Source of the DNA: an uncultured Oscillospiraceae bacterium
GTDB lineage: Bacteria; Bacillota; Clostridia; Oscillospirales; Oscillospiraceae
Assembly: GCA_944387065.1 (NCBI GenBank)
Contig: CALXDM010000009.1
Span: 1-57,753, forward strand
DNA: 57,753 nt
Reading direction: 5' to 3'
Shown piece after piece: positions 1 through 7,435 of the stretch (its first letter is position 1; each line of letters begins with the position of its first letter). The position numbers and the translations under genes were made by a program. The notes beneath the pieces were generated by a model. It was not told the origin of the DNA and ran no database searches. It worked only from the letters and a program-made list of their open reading frames with translations.

Positions 1-70
1 ACGGCAGTTAAGCTCACCCGCGCCCAAGATACTTGGCTGGCGACGGCCTGGGAAAATAGGTAGTGCCGAC
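1..70 (+). rRNA. rrf: 5S ribosomal RNA, 3' part
   Basis: The first 70 bases read as the 3' half of a 5S rRNA: the AAGCTC block, the TACTTGGCTGG loop-E region and a CCTGGGA...AGGTAGTGCC end are all present. The 5' part lies outside the window. A strong terminator follows directly, so this is the end of an rRNA operon. The exact 3' end (about 68-70) is an estimate. Confidence 0.9.
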
Positions 71-75
71 ACAAA

Positions 76-114
76 AAGAAGCAGACAGCCCTCAGGGCTG
101 TCTGCTTCTTTTTT
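76..114 (+). terminator. Rho-independent terminator of the rRNA operon
   Basis: A perfect 16-bp stem (76-91 with 95-110) has a TCA loop and runs straight into a T tract. It ends transcription of the upstream rRNA operon. The following stretch up to the galE promoter near 296 shows no convincing gene. Confidence 0.95.
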
Positions 115-295
115 ACATGACAGTTAAGGTTTGCAAGGCCAACGTCGCGATGCCCACTGGCTTACGGGTCAATTCGGAGAAAAGGGGAGTGGGAAGTTGC
201 CATTGATCTTGCTCAGGATGTGAGTTGCCGACTGCGCCATGGAAGTCTGCCCTTGCTGGCATGGGCCGGGGGAGGGAGCCGGTGTGAGACGGGCG

Positions 296-324
296 TTGCG
301 CGTCGGCCTAGAAAGGGGTATAAT
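296..324 (+). promoter_or_regulatory. Predicted sigma-A promoter of galE
   Basis: TTGCGC (296-301) is separated by 17 bases from a perfect TATAAT (319-324). It lies about 75 bases before the galE start. The -35 is only partly consensus; spacing and -10 carry the call. Confidence 0.65.
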
Positions 325-397
325 AGGCCTGATAGGCGGAAGCGCTGGGGTGAAAACCAAGGGCGCAACCAGCTTGAAGATGAAAGGAGCGCTTTGT

Positions 398-1447
398 ATG
401 TCCATCCTTGTGAGCGGTGGGGCTGGCTACATCGGCAGCCACACCTGTGTGGAGCTGATCCAGGCAGGCTATGACATCGTGGTGGCGGACAATCTGGTCA
501 ACTCCTGTCAGGAGGCAGTGCGCCGGGTAGAGACCATTGTGGGCCGGCCCGTACCCTTCGTGCGGGCGGAGCTGTGTGATCCCCAGCAGGTGGAGGCCCT
601 GTTTGAGCGCTACCCCGACCTGGACGCGGTGATCCATTTTGCCGGCCTGAAGGCGGTGGGGGAGAGCGTAGCCAAGCCTCTGGAATACTACACCAACAAC
701 CTGGTCAACACCCTGACCCTGCTCAATGCCATGCGGCGACACGGGGTGAAGCGCTTCGTATTTTCCTCCTCGGCTACGGTGTACGGAGACCCGGCCAGCG
801 TGCCCATCCGGGAGGATTTCCCCACCGGGGGGACCACCAATCCCTACGGCACCACCAAGCTGTTCTTAGAGCGGATTCTCACCGACTGCTGCGCCGCAGA
901 CCCCACCCTGAACGTGGCGCTGCTGCGCTACTTCAATCCCATCGGGGCCCATCCCTCCGGCCTGATTGGGGAGGATCCCAAGGGCATCCCCAACAACCTG
1001 GTGCCCTACATCGCCCAGGTAGCGGTGGGCAAGCTGGAGAAGCTGCATGTGTATGGCGGCGACTATCCCACCCCAGACGGCACTGGTGTGCGGGACTATA
1101 TCCACGTGGTGGACCTGGCCCAGGGCCACGTGGCCGCCCTGCGGAAGCTGGAGCAGGGGTGCGGGCTGTTCGTTTGCAACCTGGGCACCGGCAGGGGGTA
1201 TAGCGTGTTGGAGGTGCTCCACGCCTACGAGAAGGCCTGTGGCAAGACCCTGCCCTATGTCATCGACCCCCGCCGTCCAGGGGACATTGCCGCCTGCTAC
1301 GCTGACCCGGAGAAGGCCCGGAGGGAGCTGGGCTGGCAGGCCCGGTACGGCATTGAGGAGATGTGCGCCTCCTCCTGGAACTGGCAGTCGGCCAACCCGG
1401 ACGGCTATGGGGTGCAGGATAGCTCTGCTGGAGAGGGGGCGCAGTGA
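398..1447 (+). CDS. galE: UDP-glucose 4-epimerase
   Basis: Interconverts UDP-glucose and UDP-galactose in the cytoplasm (Leloir pathway, precursor supply for surface glycans). The 349-residue product is close to the usual 330-350. It shows the Rossmann GGAGYIGS motif (residues 7-14), SSSATVYG (123-130) and the catalytic Y150xxxK154, and ends in the GalE-like NWQSANPDGYG. The ATG at 398 was chosen over upstream in-frame starts because it has AAAGGAG eight bases upstream and begins exactly at the conserved MSILVSGG. The stop overlaps the next start by one base, so the two genes are translationally coupled. Confidence 0.95.
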   Translation: MSILVSGGAGYIGSHTCVELIQAGYDIVVADNLVNSCQEAVRRVETIVGRPVPFVRAELCDPQQVEALFERYPDLDAVIHFAGLKAVGESVAKPLEYYTNNLVNTLTLLNAMRRHGVKRFVFSSSATVYGDPASVPIREDFPTGGTTNPYGTTKLFLERILTDCCAADPTLNVALLRYFNPIGAHPSGLIGEDPKGIPNNLVPYIAQVAVGKLEKLHVYGGDYPTPDGTGVRDYIHVVDLAQGHVAALRKLEQGCGLFVCNLGTGRGYSVLEVLHAYEKACGKTLPYVIDPRRPGDIAACYADPEKARRELGWQARYGIEEMCASSWNWQSANPDGYGVQDSSAGEGAQ

Positions 1448-2373
1448 TGGTCAAGCCGGTGCTGATCGTCATGGCTGCCGGTATGGGCAGCCGGTACGGC
1501 GGGCTCAAGCAGCTGGACCCGGTGGGGGAGCACGGCCAACTGCTGATGGACTACTCCCTCTATGACGCCCGCAGGGCCGGGTTTGAGACGGTGATATTCG
1601 TGGTCAAGGAGGAGATGGAGGAGGCGTTCCGCCGGGCAGTGGGAGGCCGGCTGGGCCGGGCCATGGAGGTGCGCTATGCCCACCAGCGCCTGGACGACCT
1701 GCCCCCTGGTTACTCCGTGCCTCCGGAGCGGGTCAAGCCCTGGGGCACCTGCCACGCGGTGTTGGCTGCCCGGGAGCTGGTGCAGGGGCCCTTTGCTGTG
1801 GTCAATGCCGACGACTACTACGGCCCCCAGGGGTTCCAAATGATCTACGACTACCTGTCCACCCACCCGGATGAACCCGGCCGCTATGCCTTTGCCATGG
1901 TGGGTTACCGCCTGGGCAACACCGTGACTGAGCATGGCAGCGTGGCCCGGGGGGTGTGTGAGCAGGACAGCCAAGGGTATCTGGTCAAGGTCACCGAACG
2001 CACCCAGATCGAGAAGGATGGGGAGAATGCCCGCTTTACCCAGGACGGCGGGGCCACCTGGACAGGGCTGAGCGGGGACGCGGTGGTATCCATGAACCTG
2101 TGGGGGTTTACCCGAAGCTTTCTGGACGAGGCCCAGGCCCGCTTTCCCGCTTTTCTGGACAAAATCCTGCGGGAGGACCCTCTGAAGGGAGAGTACTTCC
2201 TGCCCGGGGTGGTGACCCAGCTGCTGGAGGAGGGGAAGGCCCGGGTGAAGGTGCTGCGCAGCGCAGACCGGTGGTACGGGTTGACCTACCGGGAGGATAA
2301 GCCGGAGGTAGTCCGGGCCATCGGGGCGCTGACCGCTCAGGGGCGCTATCCCAGCCGGCTGTGGGAGGGGTGA
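1447..2373 (+). CDS. NDP-sugar nucleotidyltransferase (sugar-1-phosphate pyrophosphorylase family)
   Basis: Predicted cytoplasmic enzyme joining a sugar-1-phosphate to an NTP. The N-terminus VLIVMAAGMGSRYGGLKQLDP is the glucose-1-phosphate nucleotidyltransferase signature (GxGxR with a downstream K), and VVNADDYYG near residue 120 is the metal-binding NAD(D) site. Length is 308 residues. It starts at the ATG overlapping the galE stop, in a TGATG arrangement; a GTG three bases upstream is less likely. Pairing with galE suggests it supplies UDP- or dTDP-hexose, but the substrate cannot be read from sequence; it is not an obvious GalU because the C-terminal half diverges. Confidence 0.8.
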   Translation: MVKPVLIVMAAGMGSRYGGLKQLDPVGEHGQLLMDYSLYDARRAGFETVIFVVKEEMEEAFRRAVGGRLGRAMEVRYAHQRLDDLPPGYSVPPERVKPWGTCHAVLAARELVQGPFAVVNADDYYGPQGFQMIYDYLSTHPDEPGRYAFAMVGYRLGNTVTEHGSVARGVCEQDSQGYLVKVTERTQIEKDGENARFTQDGGATWTGLSGDAVVSMNLWGFTRSFLDEAQARFPAFLDKILREDPLKGEYFLPGVVTQLLEEGKARVKVLRSADRWYGLTYREDKPEVVRAIGALTAQGRYPSRLWEG

Positions 2374-2412
2374 GCCCATCCCGGGCGGGAAGGGCCAAAC
2401 GAGAAAGGAAAT

Positions 2413-2452
2413 CGCCCGCACCCACAAAGGATTGGTGGGTGCGGGCGGTTTT
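2413..2452 (+). terminator. Terminator after the galE operon, probably bidirectional
   Basis: A 13-bp GC-rich stem (2413-2425 with 2435-2447) is followed by GTTTTGTT. It lies between convergent genes (nucleotidyltransferase on plus, the small protein at 2482 on minus); the minus-strand exit is also T-rich. Confidence 0.85.
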
Positions 2453-2481
2453 GTTGACCGTGGGCCCTCCGATCCAGAGGG

Positions 2482-2691
2482 TCACAGGGAAAAGTCCTCC
2501 TGTTTCCACTGGGAGAAGTCCACGGGAAGGGGCTTGGGCGGGACGCGCTTGAGGGGATCATACCGAAAGCGGTGGCAGCCGCCGCCGGAGCCGAGCACAC
2601 CCCGCTTGCAGCAGATCACCGTCTGCCCGTCCAGCGCTTGGCCCCGCTTGCAATAGACGCAGCGGGGATCCATGTCTTTCTCAAAGAGCAT
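2482..2691 (-). CDS. Small cysteine-rich (zinc-ribbon-like) protein, function unknown
   Basis: Sixty-nine residues with CVYC near the N-terminus, then CCKRGV and a later single C before RFRYDPLKRVPPKP. The four to five cysteines suggest a zinc ribbon, and the pattern resembles short conserved hypothetical proteins I recall from Clostridia. No function is known to me. The second of two close ATGs (2691) was chosen because AAGGA lies six bases upstream, whereas the first ATG (2697) overlaps that ribosome site. It follows ylbJ by 32 bases on the same strand and may be co-transcribed. Confidence 0.7.
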   Translation of the reverse strand: MLFEKDMDPRCVYCKRGQALDGQTVICCKRGVLGSGGGCHRFRYDPLKRVPPKPLPVDFSQWKQEDFSL

Positions 2692-2723
2692 TGCCATTCC
2701 TTCTCTCTACGTGGGGTATAAAA

Positions 2724-3905
2724 TTAGTATACACGATTTCCAGCGGTTTTTCCACCTCTTTTTCTGGCCAATGTTGCGCACAGGGCAGTGAACAGCAGCC
2801 AGCAGCCAAACGCAGCGCAGGTGGAGATGGCCAGGGCGGTGGAAAAGTCCAGCGCGGCAATGGATTCAGTCTGCTGAATGAGGTAGTGGGACACGGTCTG
2901 GGAGATGGGCAGCAGCCGGGCGGCCAGCCAGGTGAGGGCGGCGGCGATCAGGCCGTGGCACAGCTTGCCGGCCAGGTAGACCCGGGCGGACAGCCCGCTG
3001 TCCAGCAGGAAGGAGAGCACCTGGCAGTGGACAGACAGCCCAGCCCAGCCCAGCATGAAGGCGGCCATGGAGGCCGGGCCAGCCAGGCCGCTGGCCCCGC
3101 TGAGGGAGGACACTCCTGAGGACAGCTCCAACAGGCCGGCCACCAGCCGGTGGGCCCACTGCCCGCTCAAGCCCAGCAGGCTCAGGGCGTCGGCCAGGGC
3201 GGACAGAGCCCCCCAGGCGGTGAGCAGCTGGAGCACCACGGCGAAGAACACCACAAAGGCGCAGATGTTCAGGGTGCTCTGGAAGGAGCGGGAGACCGCC
3301 CCGGTGAAGGCGGCGGGCAAAGTGAGGGTGCCGATGGGCTTGGCCCGGCGGGGACTGCTGCCGGAACCCGGGCGGCGCACGCCTCCGTAAAAGCGGAACA
3401 ACAGCCCCACCAGCAGGGAGGCCAGGGTGTGGGTGAGGTAGAGCAGCAGGCCCACCCGTCCGTCCCCAAACACGCCGGCCCCCACCACCCCAAAGATAAA
3501 GGCGGGGCCGGAGTTGTTGCAAAAGGCCAGCAGCCGCTCCGCCTCCACCTTGGAGCACAGCCCCTGGCGATAGAGCTGCAAGGCGGTGCGCGCCCCCACC
3601 GGGTAGCCGCCCACAAAGCCCAGCACCACCGCCGCCGAGCAGCTGCCGCTGACCCGGAACAAGGGCCGCATCAGCCCCTCCAGCGCCCGGCCCAAATAGG
3701 CGGCCAGCCCCAGATCCACCACCAGAGAGGAGAGCACGAAAAAGGGAAACAGGGAGGGGACGATGACGTTGAAGCACAGCGTCAACCCGTTCTTGGCCCC
3801 CGTGATGGCCTGTTCCGGCGCGGCCACCAGGGCGGCGGCGGACACCAGCACGGCGATGGTGGCAAGCAGGTCCCGCAGCCACTTCTGGCGCAGAATACGC
3901 AGCAT
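2724..3905 (-). CDS. ylbJ: Sporulation integral membrane protein YlbJ
   Basis: A 393-residue polytopic membrane protein of the nucleoside-recognition (Gate) fold family. Hydrophobic segments cover nearly the whole chain; the conserved FPFFVLSSL, GFVGGYPVGA and CNNSGPAFI blocks typical of YlbJ are all visible. In Bacillus the protein is made in the mother cell under sigma-E and is needed for a resistant spore. The length matches the family (about 400). Its presence is the clearest sign that the organism can sporulate. I could not recognise a sigma-E promoter upstream with confidence. Confidence 0.88.
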   Translation of the reverse strand: MLRILRQKWLRDLLATIAVLVSAAALVAAPEQAITGAKNGLTLCFNVIVPSLFPFFVLSSLVVDLGLAAYLGRALEGLMRPLFRVSGSCSAAVVLGFVGGYPVGARTALQLYRQGLCSKVEAERLLAFCNNSGPAFIFGVVGAGVFGDGRVGLLLYLTHTLASLLVGLLFRFYGGVRRPGSGSSPRRAKPIGTLTLPAAFTGAVSRSFQSTLNICAFVVFFAVVLQLLTAWGALSALADALSLLGLSGQWAHRLVAGLLELSSGVSSLSGASGLAGPASMAAFMLGWAGLSVHCQVLSFLLDSGLSARVYLAGKLCHGLIAAALTWLAARLLPISQTVSHYLIQQTESIAALDFSTALAISTCAAFGCWLLFTALCATLARKRGGKTAGNRVY

Positions 3906-4040
3906 CCTCTCTCACCCCCTACAGGAGAGCTTATGCGCCGGGGCGCCCAGGATTGCCTGTCCGGGAGGATTTTGCCGGGGAAGAGAGGTCGCCCGGCCCC
4001 TGCGCCGATTTCCCCCATTCAAAAATTTCAGGCAGGGGGC

Positions 4041-4069
4041 TTGACAACGGGGGAGGGGATAGGTATAAT
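4041..4069 (+). promoter_or_regulatory. Consensus sigma-A promoter for the Trp T-box operon
   Basis: Perfect TTGACA (4041-4046), 17-base spacer, perfect TATAAT (4064-4069). Transcription would start near 4076, some 20 bases before the T-box stem I. A fully consensus promoter fits control by attenuation rather than initiation. Confidence 0.9.
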
Positions 4070-4097
4070 GACACACAACAAGTCAATTGTGTAAACC

Positions 4098-4353
4098 TGT
4101 GACGAAGAGCAGTAACCGGCGCGGCAAACCGTTAGCGAGTCCCGGATGGTGGAAGCGGGATGGGGCGCGGCCGGCGAATGGACTTCCGAGGGCGGACCGA
4201 ACGGGCAACCAAGTAGGGACCGACGGGACTCCCACCCGTTATCCATCGGGGCGCGTATGATGGTACGCGTAAGCGAGCGGGCGTTTGAAACGCCAATTTG
4301 GGTGGTATCGCAGAGGCATCAGTCTTTGTCCCATGTGGGGCAAGGGCTTTTTT
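4098..4353 (+). promoter_or_regulatory. T-box leader, tryptophan specifier
   Basis: A classical T-box riboswitch. Stem I begins with GACGAAGAGCAGTAA, carries the distal GGTGGAAGC element, and presents GAATGGAC, where TGG (4179-4181) occupies the specifier position (aligned to the known GAA-N-XXX-A pattern of glyQS). The T-box sequence AATTTGGGTGGTATCGCAG is at 4295-4313. A terminator stem (4324-4332 with 4337-4345) and six Ts end the leader. Uncharged tRNA-Trp should favour the antiterminator and switch on the importer. The bulge reads UGGU, which would pair with a G discriminator only by wobble. Confidence 0.9.
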
Positions 4354-4431
4354 GTTGCCCGACCTCCGCCGGGCCCCTGGCAAGGCCCGGGTCATCTGCC
4401 GCCCAAACCAAATCAAAAGGAGGAACTCTCT

Positions 4432-5493
4432 ATGAAAAAGCGCAACCTGATCCGGAAATTTACCGCCCTGGCCGCCGCCTGCGCCCTGGCCGGCTCCCTG
4501 GCCGCCTGCTCCAATGGCGGGACCGCCCCCTCCGGCGCCGGCAGCGACGATCCGGCCGGCTCGGCGGGCGCCCAGGCCAGCCAGGGTTCTGGCGGGAGCT
4601 ATACCGTGGCCATCATCAAGCAGATGGACCACCCCTCCCTGGATGAGATCGCCGCCGCAGTGGAGGCCCGGCTGGACGAGCTGGCCGCCGAGCACGGGGT
4701 GAGCATCCAGTACACCACCTCTTCCGGCCAAGGGGACCAGACGGTGCTGACCCAGCTGGCCGACCAGGCCATCGCCAGCGGGGCGGACGTGATCATCCCC
4801 ATCGCCTCCACCGCCGCCCAGGTAGCCGCGGTGCGGGCGGAGGACAGCCAGACCCCCGTGGTATATGCCGCCGTGTCCGACCCTGAGGTGGCCGAGCTGA
4901 CCGGCATCGACTACGTCACCGGCACCAGCGACGGGCTGAACACAGAGCTGATCCTGGACATGATGCTGGCCCAGAACCCGGAGGTGGATCAGGTGGGGCT
5001 GCTCTACTCCCTGTCCGAGCCCAACTCTACCACCCCCATTGCCGAGGCCAAGGCCTATCTGGACGCGCGCAACATCTCCTACGTGGAGCAGACGGCCACC
5101 AGCAATGATGAGGTGATCGCCGCCGCCACCGCCCTGGTGGCCGCCGGGGTGGACGCCATCTTCACCCCCACCGACAATGTGATCGCCGCGGCGGAGCTGG
5201 CCATCTATGAGGACCTGGCCGAGGCGGGCATCCCCCACTACACCGGGGCGGACTCCTTTGTGCGCAACGGCGCCTTTGCCACCTGCGGGGTCAACTACAC
5301 CGAGCTGGGGGCCTACACCGCCGAGCTGGCCTACCAGGCCGTGACCGAGGGCATGGCGGACATGGAGGACTACTACCGGATGGAGGGGGGCATCATCACG
5401 GTGAACATCGAGACCGCCGCCCTGCTGGAGGCCGACTACTCCGTCTTTGAGCAGTACGGCCAGGTGGTGGAGGTGACCACCACCCTGGAGTGA
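4432..5493 (+). CDS. trpX: ABC transporter substrate-binding lipoprotein, tryptophan-type (TrpX family)
   Basis: A 353-residue secreted lipoprotein with a basic n-region, hydrophobic core and lipobox LAAC (lipidated Cys26). After a Gly/Ser-rich linker the mature protein follows the periplasmic-binding ABC_sub_bind pattern (VAIIKQMDHPSLDEI, GADVIIPIASTAAQ, VGLLYSLSEPNSTTPI). That family includes the tryptophan-binding TrpX of streptococci. The start has AGGAGG about nine bases upstream. The Trp T-box just upstream makes tryptophan the likely ligand, although tyrosine or another aromatic compound is possible. Permease and ATPase genes follow. Confidence 0.88.
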   Translation: MKKRNLIRKFTALAAACALAGSLAACSNGGTAPSGAGSDDPAGSAGAQASQGSGGSYTVAIIKQMDHPSLDEIAAAVEARLDELAAEHGVSIQYTTSSGQGDQTVLTQLADQAIASGADVIIPIASTAAQVAAVRAEDSQTPVVYAAVSDPEVAELTGIDYVTGTSDGLNTELILDMMLAQNPEVDQVGLLYSLSEPNSTTPIAEAKAYLDARNISYVEQTATSNDEVIAAATALVAAGVDAIFTPTDNVIAAAELAIYEDLAEAGIPHYTGADSFVRNGAFATCGVNYTELGAYTAELAYQAVTEGMADMEDYYRMEGGIITVNIETAALLEADYSVFEQYGQVVEVTTTLE

Positions 5494-5530
5494 GCCCACC
5501 CCTCCTGACGGAGGACCGGGCCAACCGGAC

Positions 5531-5577
5531 ACGCACTCCGCCCGTCCCCTGCCCAGGGGACGGGCGGCAGTGTGCGT
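5531..5577 (+). other. Strong intercistronic stem-loop
   Basis: A GC-rich stem of about 17 pairs with one mismatch (5531-5549 with 5556-5577, loop TGCCCA) sits in the 156-base gap between the binding protein and its permease. No T run follows, so it is not a normal terminator. Such hairpins often protect the upstream mRNA and give the binding protein higher expression than the membrane parts; that role here is inferred. Confidence 0.7.
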
Positions 5578-5649
5578 TTGGAGTGGGCGGGGAGACCGCT
5601 CACCCGCCCCTGCCGGCGACGGCCGGCGGGGGGAAAGGAGGAAAGAGCT

Positions 5650-6567
5650 GTGCTGCTGATCAGCCAAACCGCCCTGGAACTGGGCTTCCTGTACGCCCTG
5701 GTGGCCATGGCGCTATTTTTAAGCTATCGGATCCTGGACATTGCCGATCTGACCACGGACGGCTGCTTCGTGCTGGGGGGGGCGGTGTCAGTGACGCTGG
5801 CTGCCGCCGGCCATCCGATCTTGGCTATCCCGGCGGCCATGGCGGCGGGGGCGTGCGCGGGATTTGTCACCGCCTTTTTGCAGACCCGGCTGGGGGTGCC
5901 CTCCATTCTGGCGGGCATTGTGACCAACACGGGGCTGTACACCGTCAACCTCATGGTCATGGGCTGGCGCTCCAACGCCAGCCTGTTGGGGGTGGATACG
6001 GTCTTTCTCCTGCTGGAGGACGGCCTGGAGGCCATCGGACTTGGCGGGAAATGGAACGGGATCCTGCTGGCGGGGCTGGTTACAGCCCTGATGGGAGGGC
6101 TGCTCTACCGCTTTTTGGGCACCCGCCTGGGCCTGTCCATCCGGGCCACCGGAGACAACCGGGATATGGTGCGGGCCTCCTCCATCAACCCGGCCCGCAC
6201 CATCACCGTGGGGCTGTGCATTTCCAATGCCCTCACCGCCCTGTCCGGCGGGATGGTGGGGCAATACCAGCGCACCATGGACATCAATTCAGGCACCGGC
6301 GTGGTGGTGATCGGCCTGGCCTGCCTCATCATCGGAGAGACGGTGCTGGGCCGCCGGGCGGTCTGGAAAGGGGTGGTGGCCGCGGTGGTGGGCTCTGTGA
6401 TCTACCGCTTCCTCTATGCGGTGGTGTTCTACACCAATGCGGTGCCGGTGGAGTGCCTCAAGCTGCTCACCGCCGCCATCGTGGGGCTGGCCATCGCCGC
6501 GCCCACCATCAAACATTACCTGGCCTTCCAGCGGCGGAAGGCGGCCAGCCGGAAGGAGGAGGGGTGA
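5650..6567 (+). CDS. trpY: ABC transporter permease, tryptophan/branched-chain type
   Basis: A 305-residue membrane protein of the BPD_transp_2 (LivH-like) permease family: hydrophobic segments throughout, DLTTDGCFVLGG near the N-terminus, and the coupling-helix region YRFLGTRLGLSIRATGDN. It forms the membrane channel with the ATPase encoded next. The start is GTG at 5650, supported by AAAGGAGG eight bases upstream; no nearby ATG fits. The stop at 6567 is one base before the ATPase ATG. Confidence 0.85.
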   Translation: MLLISQTALELGFLYALVAMALFLSYRILDIADLTTDGCFVLGGAVSVTLAAAGHPILAIPAAMAAGACAGFVTAFLQTRLGVPSILAGIVTNTGLYTVNLMVMGWRSNASLLGVDTVFLLLEDGLEAIGLGGKWNGILLAGLVTALMGGLLYRFLGTRLGLSIRATGDNRDMVRASSINPARTITVGLCISNALTALSGGMVGQYQRTMDINSGTGVVVIGLACLIIGETVLGRRAVWKGVVAAVVGSVIYRFLYAVVFYTNAVPVECLKLLTAAIVGLAIAAPTIKHYLAFQRRKAASRKEEG

Positions 6568-6568
6568 G

Positions 6569-7372
6569 ATGCTGGAGGTACGGGAAATTTCCAAGACCTT
6601 TCACCCCGGGACGGCCAACGAAAAGACGGCCCTGTCCAACCTGTCGCTGCGGCTGGAGCCGGGGGAGTTCGTCACGGTGATCGGTTCCAACGGCGCGGGG
6701 AAATCTACGCTGCTCAATGCCATCGCTGGCAGTTTCTATGTGGACGCGGGCAGCATCCGGCTGGGTGGGCAGACCATCACCTATCTGCCTGAGTACCGCC
6801 GCAGCCGGGTGATCGGCCGGCTGTTCCAGGATCCTCTCAAGGGCACTGCCCCCACCATGACCATTGAGGAAAACCTTGCCCTGGCTTATTTGCGGGCCTC
6901 CAAGGGCAAGGCGGCGCTGAGCCGTATCTCCAAGGGGGACCGGGCCTTTTTCCAGGATAAGCTGCGGCTGCTGGGCATGGGGCTGGAGGAGCGGATGCGC
7001 CAGCCGGTGGGCCTGCTGTCCGGCGGGCAGCGCCAAGCCCTGACCCTGCTTATGGCCACGCTGACCCCGCCCCAGATCCTGCTGCTGGATGAGCACACCG
7101 CCGCCCTGGACCCGGCTGCGGCGGAGCAGGTGCTGGCCTTAACCCGGACGGTGGTGGAAGGGGAGGGGATCACCTGTCTGATGGTGACCCATAACATGAG
7201 CCAGGCCCTGCGCATGGGCAGCCGAACCCTGATGATGGCTGACGGGAAGATCGTGCTGGATGTGAAGGGGGCGGAGCGAGCGGCCATGTCGGTGGACGAC
7301 CTGTTGCGCCGCTTTAAGGCGGGTACGGGCCGGGAGCTGGACAATGACCGGATGCTGCTCAGCGACGAATAG
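6569..7372 (+). CDS. trpZ: ABC transporter ATP-binding protein of the Trp-type importer
   Basis: A 267-residue ATPase with all expected motifs: Walker A GSNGAGKST (39-47), signature LSGGQ (150-154), Walker B ILLLDEH (170-176) and the H-loop VTHN. It powers uptake through the upstream permease. GGAGGAGG just before the permease stop serves as its ribosome site, and the ATG at 6569 begins at the family-typical MLEVREISKTF. A terminator follows, so trpXYZ form a three-gene operon under the Trp T-box. Confidence 0.9.
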   Translation: MLEVREISKTFHPGTANEKTALSNLSLRLEPGEFVTVIGSNGAGKSTLLNAIAGSFYVDAGSIRLGGQTITYLPEYRRSRVIGRLFQDPLKGTAPTMTIEENLALAYLRASKGKAALSRISKGDRAFFQDKLRLLGMGLEERMRQPVGLLSGGQRQALTLLMATLTPPQILLLDEHTAALDPAAAEQVLALTRTVVEGEGITCLMVTHNMSQALRMGSRTLMMADGKIVLDVKGAERAAMSVDDLLRRFKAGTGRELDNDRMLLSDE

Positions 7373-7382
7373 GGGCATGAAG

Positions 7383-7421
7383 AAAGGGCTCTGCCGCGCA
7401 TGGACGGCAGAGCCCTTTTCC
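7383..7421 (+). terminator. Bidirectional terminator between convergent operons
   Basis: A 14-bp stem (7383-7396 with 7405-7418) exits into TTTTCCTTT on plus and TTTCTTC on minus. It separates the importer operon from the converging ABC exporter genes. Confidence 0.88.
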
Positions 7422-7435
7422 TTTCGGGATGGGAT

